From Cladopsammia gracilis (lineage: Eukaryota > Cnidaria > Anthozoa > Scleractinia > Dendrophylliidae), in contig JAJGOT010000059.1 in the NCBI GenBank assembly GCA_022457155.1, positions 1,986,001 to 2,050,000 on the forward strand: a stretch of 64,000 nucleotides of DNA. The letters are read 5' to 3'. Below, piece after piece: positions 23,125 through 34,318 of the stretch; position 1 is the first letter of the stretch, and every line of letters starts with the position of its first letter. The position numbers and the translations under genes were made by a program. The notes beneath the pieces are model-generated. The model did not search any database, was not told the DNA's origin, and saw nothing but the letters and a program-made list of their open reading frames with translations.

Positions 23125-23648
23125 AGAAACTGTAAATCAGCCTATTGGCAAACTTTTGATTTTGAGCTCATCTGAGGTCATTTCAACGTGCATTTTGATA
23201 TACAATTGGCGTTCGCGCGGGTTGTTCTATTCAGTTTGCTGCTACACCGTGCTGACGAGTCCCAAACAGGTCGAAACAGCTGTCCACGGTTGTATTTTGG
23301 CTTTCAGTTTGGGCTCTATCATGTCGTTGTCGCGTTCAGTGTTCGAGGTAGTATCAGCCTTGCTTTCTTTAATAAAAATACCATTTCAGACCAGGACACA
23401 GGACACCCATTTTCAGACCAACCCCACCCCTCCCCACTAGGGTCCCCGAAGGGAGACCATTTTAGAGCCCAGACATATCAATGAGTTATGTTACGTGCAT
23501 GTTTTGAAAATGAACATGGTAGTCATATGCTCATGAAACTGACTGCCTTGTAAGCAGAAGACAGGGATTTCATTCCTCGCTGGTGAAACATATTTTCACA
23601 TAGCATGTTACATCGTACTTTTATACTTTTTCTCAGTTAGCCTATCAT

Positions 23649-24050
23649 TCTCGTCCCAAGACCCGTGATCCTTTTGGTCAGCGGCACGGATCACGGACTC
23701 CAATAAGAGAGAAACGGCTGTCTGCGGTTGCCACCCTGCTTTATCTGTTTCTGTCGTATTGGTGTCTCGCAAAATCAGCCTTGCAGTTTGTTGTTATGTT
23801 TGTTCAGTTTTTTTTTGGTTGATTTAGATCTTTCGTAGATCTTACTTATCCGGTTTACAGCATTATCGTTTGCGGTCCTTTGCAAATTTTACTTCTATTT
23901 CCAATTTGAAACTCGTTTTGCGCATTTTTCCGCTCAAATCTGACTGTCCGATAATCGAAAATAAGCACTATGCGCATCGGAACCGGTCAGAGTCCGTGAT
24001 CCGTTGCATGCGCTGGCCAAAAGGATCGCGACTCTGGGGACGAGAATACC
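23649..24050. mobile_element. MITE with ATTCTCGTCCC...GGGACGAGAAT ends
   Basis: Terminal inverted repeats begin ATTCTCGTCCCAAGACCCGT and end GACTCTGGGGACGAGAAT, followed inward by matching CGTGATCC(G/T)TTG and CCTTTTGG blocks. The internal segment near 23710-23790 recurs at 29125-29205. Confidence 0.7.
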
Positions 24051-24084
24051 AGCCCGTGATAAGGACAGCCTCGTCAGTCGTCAC

Positions 24085-24545
24085 CAGGGCTTTCCGGCTC
24101 AGTGATCGCACCGAGCCGCCATTTTGAGCGAAGAGAAGGCAATGGGGACGAAGTTGTGATTTTGTGGCACTGTGAAGGGTACTGGGGCTTACATTTGGTC
24201 ACGTGACTCCGAGGAAAGCAATATCCCAAACTCCAAAGATAGGAAACTGATAATATTGGTGAGGCGGGTTAAAGATTAAGGAAACTAACAACTTTTAAAG
24301 AACAACACAACGGCAATGAGGCAATGAGGGCAGGTTCGAAAGAAAAACGAAAAAGAAATAAGCCGGCAAACAAAAAATCACTTTGTCACGTTTTATTTCC
24401 CAAATCAATGCAGCTCGCTTAAAACCCATCACCAGTCATCAGTTCTTGCTGCTTGTGAAGAGACTCTTAGGCTTCATTTGCTGAAAATGGTATGCACAAA
24501 ATACAGATTAGTATCTGGGATGTGTCTATTATAAGGGCGCTGTTC
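24085..24545 (-). repeat. Right arm, 3' flank of the inverted gene duplication
   Basis: Reverse complement of 21150-21700 (see that entry for the shared blocks). It lies downstream of peptide gene 2 on the minus strand, as the left arm lies downstream of gene 1. Confidence 0.75.
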
Positions 24546-25024
24546 ACACGGTTCACTGCTGCTGCTTCTTCTCTCGTAACGCTGTCGAACGAAACATTGC
24601 ACAGTGTAACATACGTAACGTATCCTAGTGGTATAGAGTGTTTTCACTCAGTCCCGTGACTTAAATGACAAAGGCCATGGCAGCCATGCTGGTGTCCCTA
24701 ACAAAAGAATTTACTGGGACTCCAATATGGCGGCTATGACGTCAAGTGCAAACGCTTTATAAATAGATTGAGAACTCATCCTCGAAGTACCATGAAGGAC
24801 GAGAGATTGAGCTCCCTTGCAATTCTGCACATTCATAAGCACAAGGATGTTGAAATTTGCGGTGTAATAACATAGTTTGTCTGTTTCAAGAGTAGATGTC
24901 TTGCCCTTTGCTTGTGAACTGTATGGCATCAAGTATGTCAACAAACTTTCAAATGAGTAAAGCGGCGCACATGTCACATGTCTCGTGGTACTGCAAGTCA
25001 GTACACTTTATATGAAAATGAGAT

Positions 25025-25350
25025 CAGACGTTAGCTCGTTAAGGCGCCTTAGGTAACCACTATCGGTCCCTTATTAATCTCATTTCCCCCACCCCACCCA
25101 TGAACAATGTATGGTACCGAGGGTTTTGTTACGTCCTCAGTGGTTCTTTTACGTCCCCATCGGAGACGGGACCGTCATTTCTAGATGATCATCCGAGCCA
25201 CGTGAAGGTCTAGCCATTTGCAGATGTCATAGCAAAGGCAGAACCTTCGTTCTCGGTTATTTTAAAACTGGGTGTTAGTCAAGCCGAGATTCGAACCCGC
25301 GACCTCCCGCTTTGCAGACTGGCGCTCTACAAGCTGAGCAAGGTGGTCAT
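25025..25350 (-). mobile_element. tRNA-derived SINE
   Basis: On the minus strand 25350-25281 reads as a tRNA-like head with box A-like GCTCAGCTTGTAGAGCGCC, a Cys-type anticodon loop CTGCAAA and box B GGTTCGAATC, followed by a ~250-bp body. It lies between the two halves of the inverted duplication, downstream of peptide gene 2. Confidence 0.65.
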
Positions 25351-25431
25351 ACAGTCTTTCAATCCACAGTTACCATTTTAAAAATAATATGCCATTTTCA
25401 ATGGGAGTCCATTTACCTTCAGCATTCCGCT

Positions 25432-26185
25432 CTAACGGCTTTCGCAGCATCTGGGTTCACAATAATCTGCATCGTTGTAGTACATACATGCACTGTAGCA
25501 GGGTGGGTAGTTACATCCTTCAGGTATATCTACAGCTGCCACTGAAACTGGCGGGGCAGTTGCATCTGTGGTTGCAATTGTCGCTGGGTCGTTCTCATAT
25601 ATTCTAAGACGCTTCTCGATAATCTTGTCTAAAACATGAGAAAGAAACAACTTATTACAATAGATGATTTTGAGCGGTTATCATCTGAGCATCGTAAAAC
25701 TAAAACCAAAGTAATTACTCTGGCCAGTCACAACAGATACAGACAATCTAGTGGACCAATCAGAACTCGAAGCAAATACATGCAGCCGGCGCCAAGCGCG
25801 GGAAAACGCGTGGGAACAAGTCACGATTGGTTTTGGTTTTACTTCTGATTGGTTGAGAAAGTGGCGCGAGATATTTTAGCCAATCATAAGGCGCAGCAAC
25901 GCAAAACTTAAAGCAATCACGAAATTCTAATTTGGTGGAATTTTTGAGTATTTTTAGTCGTTATTTTGTCTTTTTAGTTCATATTTCTTTGCGTTCATCA
26001 CTTTTAGTGAATTTTTCTTCCTATTTTAAGATAAACTGTCCACAATCATAAAGACACGATACGTCCGCAGCTGGGACAATGTCCTTAAATTATGTTAATT
26101 TATTTTACAGACCTTTGAGGGTAGAGCGTGATGTCACAGATACAATCAGCATTGCGACAATAAAAATATAAACAGCAGTCTTCAT
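25432..26185 (-). CDS. Small secreted six-cysteine peptide, paralog 2 (89 aa)
   Basis: Coding exons 26185-26113 (signal peptide, [12 protein letters not shown]...VTS) and 25628-25432, joined in the same phase as paralog 1 (AAAG|GTCTGT to TGTTTTAG|AC). The spacer has the conserved KRLR dibasic site, then a Thr/Ala/Pro-rich stretch instead of the MHESG repeats, then [16 protein letters not shown]...CEPRCCESR and a TAG stop. Cysteine spacing C-x4-C-x3-C-x8-C-x3-C-C is identical to paralog 1. The 5' exon (26270-26113) has the same 158-bp length as its counterpart at 17159-17316 and looks over 90 percent identical, while the mature regions differ at several positions. The intron is only 484 bp. 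A secreted precursor is well supported; function and expression site are unknown. Confidence 0.78.
25655..25920 (-). mobile_element. Abundant ~250-bp MITE (reverse orientation)
   Basis: Reads GAGCGGTTATC at the left, AAACCAAAGTAATTACTCTG, GGCGCCAAGCGCGGGAAAAC, AGTGGCGCGAGATATTTTAG: the complement of the element at 29699-29945. It lies in the intron of peptide gene 2, just upstream of its second exon, as the other copy does in gene 1, so it may predate the duplication. Confidence 0.75.
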
Positions 26186-26303
26186 GATGGACAGCAATGA
26201 AATACAGTGTAACAACAGGCAAACAGAAGCTGTGAAGAAAACAAATAATTGGGAAGAGTAATTCTATGATCTGTTCTTTTATACATTTTTACCCTAGCCC
26301 AAT

Positions 26304-26692
26304 AAGCCATTTCCGAGTTGCCTTTAGCCTCTCTATCAAAACGAGGCTAGGTGCGAAACCTTTCATATGAAAATGAGTTTTCATTTACATGCAAATAAAA
26401 CTTATTTGCATGTGAATGAAAACTCATTTTCATATGAAAGGTTTCGCACCTAGCCTCACTTTGATAGAGAGTCTAAGGCCCCGTCCACACGTATCCGGAT
26501 ATTTTTTAATCCGCAACTTTTTTGTTGCGGATTAGAAAATATTCGCGTCCACATGTAGCGTATTCGAATCGTATTTGCCCGAATTCGCCGGATACGTGTG
26601 GACGGAAGGCCAATCCGCAACAAAAAAGTTGCGGATTCAAAAATATCCGGATACGTGTGGACGGGGCCTAAAGGCAACTCGGAAATGGCCTT
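26304..26692. mobile_element. Palindromic MITE with a second MITE nested in it
   Basis: Outer ends AGCCATTTCCGAGTTGCCTT and AAGGCAACTCGGAAATGGCC; inner palindrome CATATGAAAATGAGTTTTCA. The uninterrupted version is at 42976-43170. A second element (26476-26670) is inserted close to its right end. Confidence 0.85.
26476..26670. mobile_element. Nested MITE, GGCCCCGTCCACACGTATCC ends
   Basis: Perfect terminal inverted repeats GGCCCCGTCCACACGTATCC / GGATACGTGTGGACGGGGCC, about 195 bp, with the inner block AATCCGCAACTTTTTTGTTG mirrored. It is younger than the element that holds it. Confidence 0.88.
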
Positions 26693-26697
26693 TTTCG

Positions 26698-26823
26698 ATA
26701 TATTAAAATTTAACTTCAAATAAAAGACATCACTGCGAGGCTTAGGGGAATAAACAATATAAATCCCTTGTATCATTTCCCTCGTAGTGATGTCTTTTGT
26801 TTCAAGTTAAATTTTAATATACC
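26698..26823. mobile_element. Short palindromic MITE
   Basis: Left arm GATATATTAAAATTTAACTT with AAAAGACATCACTGCGAGG, right arm CGTAGTGATGTCTTTTG with AAGTTAAATTTTAATATACC. No coding capacity. Confidence 0.7.
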
Positions 26824-26829
26824 TTAGTC

Positions 26830-28085
26830 AAAATACGTACACATTTCAGAACACGCGACGTTCACTTATCTTTCTAAAATTATGCATTGATATACACGTG
26901 AATATGAGTAAAATCTGAACCGCTTGAAATCATCTATCCACGTATCAAAAACAAATTGAAAGTAAAGTCAGTTTCTTTTTCACATAATTTGAATTCTGCA
27001 ATGTAGACAAATTGATCGACAAATATCAATTTTTGTATAATATCATTGACTGCGAGCAGTCTTTGTTTTGGCTTCATCCGCAGAGTTCTGATATCATTCG
27101 GTTTACATAACTTATGCAAATAGTACTGAATATGTTTGCATGTGTAAACATTTTACTGTTCACAGTCCCCTATTTCCCTTTGTTGTTTTCCGAGTAGTTA
27201 CAAATTCGTTGATCTCCGTGCCTTAACAGACGAGTAAAATCGTTATAAACCCGGTCAATGAATTGCTAGACAGTCCAAGGGTGTCAAACTGCAAAAATAC
27301 ATTTTCATCAGATAGAGCTTATGAGCATGAAAGACAAAATAATTCATTACATTCAAAGCCGCCGCCTCAGTGGACACTCTCGTAAGATCGTAAGTGGAGA
27401 GCTCTACTCACGGGCGCGGCCGCCTTGACAAAATCCTGTGGCTCCTCTGATGAGAATCATTTCCTTAAAGGCGAGCAGCTACAGTTACGGACACGTTTTC
27501 CGTTTCCCGAGGGTGTTCGCTTACGGGAGCTTCAACCCTATTTAAAGAATGTAGGGACTGCTCACCTCACCTTCCTTTCTCCAATTAACCTTCACTAAGT
27601 CAGAACAGGTAGACTGTTAAGCTTGACTGATATCTTTGTTTCAGATCAAATTACACCGAGTAAAGTTCTCGTCGGTCCAACTTCGAGCGTGGGCCGCGGA
27701 TACTGCTTCAGGGAATTTTACAGTGTTACTACGATACTTAAAGTTTGGCTAAAAAATGACAACATCAAACAATGAAGACCCAAGAACGAGACATAACAGA
27801 ATTTCATTCTCACCTTAAAGCTCGAACTTCCATACTTTTTTTCTATTTTGCTTGACCAGGAGGTCAAACATGTTCACTCCCATCACGAATGAAATATGTT
27901 CACAATTAAAAATGTTCACATCAGGCGGCTCATTAAGCGAATCAGTCGAAACATGTTTATTCTGAGGATGTTTGAAATGTTGAAACTACCTCGCGATGTA
28001 GTTTCGATCAGACGAAACACGTTAGCGCAAATGTCGGCCTCTCCTTGTTTACACTGCATTGCCCATCGTTCTCAAAGGCTTGACA
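26830..28085. other. No gene recognised; possible promoter near 27540
   Basis: Mostly unique AT-rich sequence. CCTATTTAAAGAATG at 27537-27551 is TATA-like on both strands and sits next to a moderately GC-rich patch (27410-27530), but no exon could be tied to it. Confidence 0.3.
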
Positions 28086-28090
28086 AGTGA

Positions 28091-28550
28091 GTTTAAACCC
28101 CGGGGGGGGGGGGGGGGTACTCCCTATAATGGGCTATACGGGGATGCTCCGCCCGAAAGGGGTACCTTTTTGAGGCTCGAGGTATATGAAAGGGTAGGGA
28201 TTTCACGAGTTGAAGTATATGAAAGGGTAGGGGTTTCACGAAGAATAGGAAAGGGAAGCGAAGCCACGCCGTTGAAGCATAAAAACGGTAGGGAAAACTG
28301 CCATTTAAGTATTCAATAAAAATGGCCTTTCAAAATATAACAAACAGACGCACGTAAACGCTCTGAAAGGGGTACCATTTTCATTGAAAGGTATACGAAA
28401 GGGGTACCATTTTCAATGAAAGGTATATGAAAGGGGTACCTTTTCTGTCAAAATCGGTATATGAAAGGGTAAGGGTTTGGACCTCCGGGCGGAGCATCCC
28501 CGTACAAAACGTTGTTGAGTACCCCCCCCCCCCCCCCCCGGAGTTTAAAC
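28091..28550. mobile_element. MITE with poly-G/poly-C subterminal runs
   Basis: Ends GTTTAAACCCCG and CGGAGTTTAAAC, each next to a run of about 17-20 G or C. Inside are GGGGATGCTCCGCCC and its complement, and several (G)TATATGAAAGGG(G)TA repeats. A related copy is at 30605-31015. Confidence 0.78.
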
Positions 28551-28680
28551 CACATAAATACGCAACAGCAAGTTTCCCAAAGCGTCCAACTCCAAGTGGG
28601 CGATACTGCAGCTCCGCGATGACAAAAAAAAAATGCTTATCACATCACGGTCATCAACAGGGTTGCCACCCATTTGGATG

Positions 28681-29690
28681 AAAAACATTCCGACGTTTCA
28701 CTGACCACGCAGCAATTTTCACTGACCACGCATGATGAATCCTTTGACAGTAAAATCGCAAAAAAATAAATTATTAACATATATTTCTGAAAAGAAATTG
28801 CGTTGCCCTAAACAAAACAATCGTTATCAGACCTTGCGGCAAGCTGATAATAAAGTTTCCTGACTTTTCACTGACTTTGACGGGAAATTTAGAATTTCCA
28901 TGACTTATTGGAAACTCCCTGACATTTTCCTGACCTTGAAAAAAACCCTGTTTTTCCCTGACTTTTCCCTGTCCGTAGCAACCCTGATCAAATAATGAAG
29001 ACTCAAGAACGAGATATAACAGAATTTCGTTGTTACCTGAAAGCCTCGAACTGTCTCGAGCTTTTAAATAGATTTACGACTGTATTCTTGCAGTCGTGTT
29101 TAGTTGCAAAACCGCGCTGAGTTGCAATAACAAAGAAACTGCTGTCCGCGGTTGCTACCCTGCTTTATCGGTTCCTGCCGTATTGGTGTCTCGCAAAGTC
29201 AACTTTTTTACCTTGCAGTTTATTGTTGTCTGAATTAGAGACATTTTTCAATGGGATTTGGACGACCGTTGACAGCTTACAGCCTGGTTACTATGCAATG
29301 AAACATAACCAAATTTGGTAAACTTACTAATTTTCATGCAAGCTTCGTGATGATGCGATTCATTTTTTGATATAACGAAATTTACAATGTGTAAACTAGT
29401 GGCCAGTCCCTTTTTGAACTTCGGAACGGGCAATGAATTGAACTCTAATAAACTGAAACAGAAACTTAACCACCGGCACATTACAATACACAATAGAAAC
29501 GAATACTATAATTTTTATTTTAACTCGAATTTAAAGAAGCATAACTACTGGTATCTTCGAGATTATAAATAACAAATAAGTTAAAAACCATTGTAAGTTA
29601 ATGAGTTAAGGCAAAATAATTATTGTAAAACGGTTTTTTGGGGAGCTGTCACTTTTCAAATTCGTTGCAATCCATATAAATATTAATAGA
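28681..29690. other. No gene recognised
   Basis: 28690-28985 is a repeat-like stretch with many CTGACTTTTC / CACTGACC motifs. 29125-29205 is a fragment of the element at 23649-24050. Nothing coding. Confidence 0.4.
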
Positions 29691-29698
29691 GAAAGTAA

Positions 29699-29945
29699 TT
29701 ACACAGTTTCTTTGGTTTTTAATTGCTACGCTTTGTGATTGGCTAAGAAATCTCGCCCCACTTTCTCGACCAATCAGAAGTAAAACCAAAACCAATCGTG
29801 ACTTGCTCGCACACGTTTTCCCGCGCTTGGCGCCGCCGACATGTAACTGCTTCGAGCTCTGATTGGTTCATTGGATTGTTTACGACTGCTGTGATTGGTC
29901 AGAGTAATTACTTTGGTTTTGGTTTTACCACACTCAATTGAAAAC
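29699..29945 (+). mobile_element. Abundant ~250-bp MITE, intact copy
   Basis: Contains TTTGTGATTGGCTAAGAAAT, CCAATCAGAAGTAAAACC, GTTTTCCCGCGCTTGGCGCC, GCTCTGATTGGTTCATTGG and GTCAGAGTAATTACTTTGG. Other copies: 18660-19742 (split), 25655-25920, 50745-51060, 53670-53780 (partial) and 54886-55130. Confidence 0.82.
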
Positions 29946-30125
29946 TGCTCTATACCTCATGACTGTTCATCTGAATGTATCATTCTGTATTCTGGAAACC
30001 TCGCAAATGTTTTTCAACCTCCGTAAACGATTATTTCGAACCTTTTTTTCTTTCAATTTAAGGGACACTGTCCTGGCTGAAATATCGTGTTATTATGATT
30101 ACGGCCAGGAGCTTGCTTTAAGCTT

Positions 30126-30255
30126 CAGATAGTGGGGAAAGCGCGAATAGTTGGGGAAAATGCGAAGAAAAGCGAGCGAAAAAAATGCGGCGAGATTTCG
30201 CTCGCTTTTCTTCGCGCCTTCCCCAACTATTTGCGCTTTCCCCACTATCTGAACA
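30126..30255. mobile_element. Short hairpin MITE
   Basis: Arms TCAGATAGTGGGGAAAGCGC and GCGCTTTCCCCACTATCTGA type inverted repeats with GAAGAAAAGCGAGCG / CGCTCGCTTTTCTTC inside. The end motif also occurs at 62335-62365. Confidence 0.8.
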
Positions 30256-30604
30256 CCTGGAACAGGCTAGCTTTAAGCTTGTTTTATTATCTTGAAACAG
30301 AAAGAACAAATCGCCAAAAGTGATGACGGCAAAGAAATATTAACTAAGGGAACGAAATAACGGCTAAAAGAGTGAAAATTCCACAATGTCAATTGTGATT
30401 TCTTGACCGTCTGGTCACAAAATTAAATTTGATGAACTGTAATCCACTGCCATCCTTGCAATCCTGCACTTCATCTCCAAACTACTGCTTCTGTTTTGCT
30501 GTCTAACGATCTTTTTATCCAACTGAATTTAGTTGTATATTTGGTTGCATTTTGCTGTAAGTTACGCAAAATTTTGCTTTTTCAGCGGCTCCCTTTTAAT
30601 CTTT

Positions 30605-31015
30605 TCCCGAGGGGTACTCAACAAAGTTTTGTACGGGGATGCTCCGCCCAGAGGTCCAAACCCTTACCCTTTCATATGCCGTTTTTGACAGAAAAGGTAA
30701 CCCTTTCATATACCTTTTTTAATTGAAAATGGTACCCCTTTCATATAGCCTTCACGTGCGTCTGTTTGATATATTTTGAAAGACCCGTTTTATAATACTC
30801 AAATGGCAGTTTTCCCTCCTTTTTTATGCTTCAAATCGTGTTTTCGCTAACCTTTCCTATTCTTCGTGAAATCCCTACCGTTTCATATACTTCAACTCGT
30901 GAAATCCCGACCCTTTCATATACCTCCAGCCTCAAAAAAGTTGTCCCTTTCGGGCAGAGCATTCCCCTATACCCCATTATGGGGAGTACTCCCACCCCCC
31001 CTCCCCTGGGAAGCT
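30605..31015. mobile_element. Second copy of the poly-G/C-ended MITE
   Basis: GGGGATGCTCCGCCC, repeated CCTTTCATATA(C/G) motifs and GGGGAGTACTCCCACC match the element at 28091-28550 in the opposite orientation. It is more decayed at its ends. Confidence 0.75.
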
Positions 31016-31084
31016 TTTATGATACACGGTTCGTGGCAACATTTGTTGATAGTCAACAGATGTGCAACAATATCACGCCTTGGC

Positions 31085-31330
31085 GAATGTTGAAATAGGC
31101 CATTCAACATGGCATGATACACTGTTCAACATTGGCCCAATGTTGAACAGTGTATCATATTGAATAGGCCATTCAACATGTTGCCATTCAACATGTTGAA
31201 CGTTGTTGAACGAAAATAAAGACAGGCTCTAGAGACAGGCTCCTTTCAACAAGTTGCTTACATGCAACTTGTTGAATGACCTCATGCAGTCAATCGTTTT
31301 AGATGTTGAATGTGTTTTCTACTCATTCAA
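31085..31330. repeat. Palindromic ATTCAACATGTTGAA repeat cluster
   Basis: Repeated CATTCAACATG and TGTTGAA motifs in both orientations form overlapping hairpins, including GATACACTGTTCAACATTGG / CCAATGTTGAACAGTGTATC. It lies just downstream of the minus-strand gene at 31427-32251. Confidence 0.7.
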
Positions 31331-31426
31331 TGAGTGGCAACATTGTGTTTACCCATGTATCTTTATATTAAGACAATTTGGAGTACTTCTTGCAAAAGCT
31401 CAAAATAGTGTGATGTCAAAGCACTT

Positions 31427-32251
31427 TTAACGGATTATGAAATGGTAGAATGTCATGACGAGCAATGACACAAAAAACATCTGAACCAGGGGAGTCTGCG
31501 TCGAAACTATGGAAACCAAAGCAGAATACTTCGATGCCGGATTGCGTCGAGACAGAGCTTCACTTTTAAAATTGGTGATTGTGAGGTCATCAAGGTCCAT
31601 TTTAACTTGCACTTCGAGGTTGACATAGGAATTAGCTAACTCCCTTTCCGTGACAAACTGCTGTGTAGCTAATCTGGCAGCCGCTTTTGCAAACTCCAAA
31701 CAGTCTGATCCCAACTCCCGATAGTTACCGAGCTGGAGGGCAGTTACATACGCCAAAACTTCCAATGCTTTGAAGCTGGTCAAAACGTTGCAACAAAGAA
31801 ACAAAGAAACATCGACAAACTGCCTGGTCAGCATATTGATATAAACTGCGTACCGACTAGAATCTTCTTCCGAAAATGCCAAGTGAATTCGCATCACATC
31901 GACTTCGTAAGAAGAACTGTACTCGTGCCAGCCAGTTGTATTGTAATTAGTTTCACGCGACTCCATTGGTATAAAATAGAGTACAGCATGGTTGTTTCGG
32001 ATACCGATGAAACAGTGATATCCATCCCATTCACGATCCGTTGCCAAGTGTACATCTTCGACAATTTTTCGAGCTTCCTCTGCTAAGCTTTTTCCTTCGG
32101 CTTGCAGACGCCCTTGAAGTAGGTTCTGCCAGTCTTTGATCTGATCAAAGATTTGATCGCTAAGACCATCGACGAAGTGAGTCAGTTTGAACCCCTTCGA
32201 TACAGCAAGGGTGTCAAATTTGGCGATATTGCAGTCCAAATAAAGCCGCAT
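31427..32251 (-). CDS. Unrecognised intronless protein with C-terminal hydrophobic anchor (274 aa)
   Basis: A single 275-codon frame from ATG 32251-32249 to stop at 31429-31427. An in-frame TGA lies 17 codons before the stretch that precedes the ATG, so a longer ATG-started product is not possible in this exon. The protein is mixed alpha/beta with no motif I recognise. It contains LAEEARKIVEDVHLATDREW, an aromatic strand-rich centre (GYHCFIGIRNNHAVLYFIPM) and ends in a ~21-residue hydrophobic segment (PLVQMFFVSLL...) followed by only one basic residue, as in tail-anchored membrane proteins. It is head to head with GDI; the two ATGs are 497 bp apart, so a shared promoter is likely. The long frame, conserved-looking composition and position at a promoter argue for a real gene. 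The function is unknown. Confidence 0.65.
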   Translation of the reverse strand: MRLYLDCNIAKFDTLAVSKGFKLTHFVDGLSDQIFDQIKDWQNLLQGRLQAEGKSLAEEARKIVEDVHLATDREWDGYHCFIGIRNNHAVLYFIPMESRETNYNTTGWHEYSSSYEVDVMRIHLAFSEEDSSRYAVYINMLTRQFVDVSLFLCCNVLTSFKALEVLAYVTALQLGNYRELGSDCLEFAKAAARLATQQFVTERELANSYVNLEVQVKMDLDDLTITNFKSEALSRRNPASKYSALVSIVSTQTPLVQMFFVSLLVMTFYHFIIR

Positions 32252-32748
32252 GATGAAAATGAAAGAGGAAACACAGAGGAGGTTGAATAGTCCGGTCAAA
32301 TTTCACAAAATGGCGGCTCTGCTGTTGCAGGCCCCCGTGCAGGCCCCTGGCGCGTTGCAGTTTTTGGCTGATTTTAAACCGATTTTTCGCAGTATTAGAG
32401 AATTATTTAATTGGGAGGAAAGTTATCCCTTTCAAATACTCTTTCGATTTTATTGACCAAATACTTCGGGAGTTTTTTTGGAAGAAAATAATTCACGACG
32501 AAACTTCTTCGTTCTCAGAGCCCGCGTCCTCCTAAACCAGCGGTCGGGAACGACGATCTCATGGGAGGGGTAGGGCAGGGGTGGGTATTTCAACCAGCCT
32601 CAGCCTCAAAACGAGGTGGAATGATCTTGAGCAAGCGCAGTGTACTCGTGATCGCTTCCGTGCTCGAGCAATCCCTTCGGAGAAGGCTTATTACTTGTCC
32701 AGTTTAGCTCTTCTGGCTTCAGTTTTCCTTCAGTAAAGGGGCTTGACA
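32252..32748. promoter_or_regulatory. Bidirectional promoter between the orphan gene and GDI
   Basis: 497 bp separate the divergent start codons. No TATA box. CAAAATGGCGGC at 32307-32318 matches a YY1-type core-promoter element seen at TATA-less housekeeping genes. The region is richer in GC than its surroundings. Confidence 0.5.
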
Positions 32749-34275
32749 ATGGATGAGGAATATGACTGCATCGTTTTGGGTACAGGACTTAAGGTAAGTG
32801 CTGAAACAAGCGGTGAAGAAATCCATTTTTATCGTGGTGTGTCTCTTTGACTAAGATCAAGTTTCACACCCATCATCTCAACGAATTAACCCTCGTGATT
32901 TCATCTCAAAATTGAGATTTGCCTCGTTATATTACCGCTGCGAGATAAAAATACGTGAATTAAGGACCTAAATCATCTTATAATATATTCCCAGGTATTT
33001 TAGAATAAAAGTTATGGCTTACCTTTCAACGCGATCATCTCATATATTGGTTTTCCTTCTCTCACACGTTAGCTTACCTTATGTTCAACTGAATCGAAAG
33101 TGTGTAGTTAACGTTTAGGGGTGAAACGTATTTATGTGTTCCTGCGTTAGTAAAAAATTGAAAACTCTTAAATCTTATTCACAAGTGAGAGATTTCATTT
33201 ACAGGCAAATATTTCAAGTGTCTGATCTGTTACTCATGCATTGTACAGTACAATATTTATAAACATACAAGGCAGTCTTTTCTTTTCTTTTCTTTAAGTT
33301 TTTGTTTACACATATTAAATTTTTGTGATAAAAATTAACAATAAAAAGTCACAACGTTTGGACCTCTCCAAGGACATTTTCAAGAGAAAGTAAAATACAA
33401 AATTAGCATAGATATTGTTAACAGTTAAGAATGTCATGGGTACTAAATGTGATAAAATATGCCAACAATAAGTTATAAAAATTTGAAGTTAAAAAGGGCA
33501 TAAAACAATGAAAACAATACAGTGTAAGTAAGAAAAAATAGTCTAAACAAATAATTTGGCACAAATTAAATCGCATTGTTTGTTTGGCTTCAGTTCTTTG
33601 ATAAAAAGCATTTCAAATATAAGACAGTCAAATTTGTTCTGGCACTTTCCTAAAATCTTAAAGCTTTGCCTGAGAAATAGCTGGAACAAGAATTGAAATA
33701 GCCGAGTAAAGGTCCTGATCTCAGAGATGCCGGATTATCCGGGAGTGTCCCGGATACGGAACGAATCTCCCGGTCTCCCATACGGATCACTACAGTGTAA
33801 ATCTCCCGGATAAAAGCGACTTTGGATCTTTTCTCTACAATAGGCTAAGATTTTAACCCAAATTTTCCCAAAATCCAAAAACAAAGGCAGTCTTTCATCA
33901 TATCTTAACTTCAAAAATGCTTTTTGGGTCTCAGGAATGCAGTTTTCTGGACCCCCCCTACATGCTTACGACCCACCCCCCCCCCCCCCAAAAAAAAAAA
34001 AAAAAAAAAAATGTCGCTCAATTCCCGCCTTCGGCGCCGGAAAACATTTCACCCTCAGAAAAAACTCCGTATTTTCAATCTCCAGAGGTTGGCATCTCTG
34101 CGGTCTCCCTGTTCTAACAAAAATGCTGATACTAACAAGACAGTATTATATTTTCAGGAATGTGTTCTGAGTGGACTTATGTCTATTAATGAGAAAAAAG
34201 TTCTTCACATGGACAGGCAGAAGTACTATGGTGGAGAGAGTGCCTCCATCACACCTCTCACTGATGTAGGTGTAC

Positions 34276-34318
<43 letters not shown>

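Noticed and set aside
32250..32456. Plus-strand frame with MAALLLQAP near the GDI promoter
   Set aside because: The ATG is the core of an AAAATGGCGGC promoter element, and the frame is short with no splice link.
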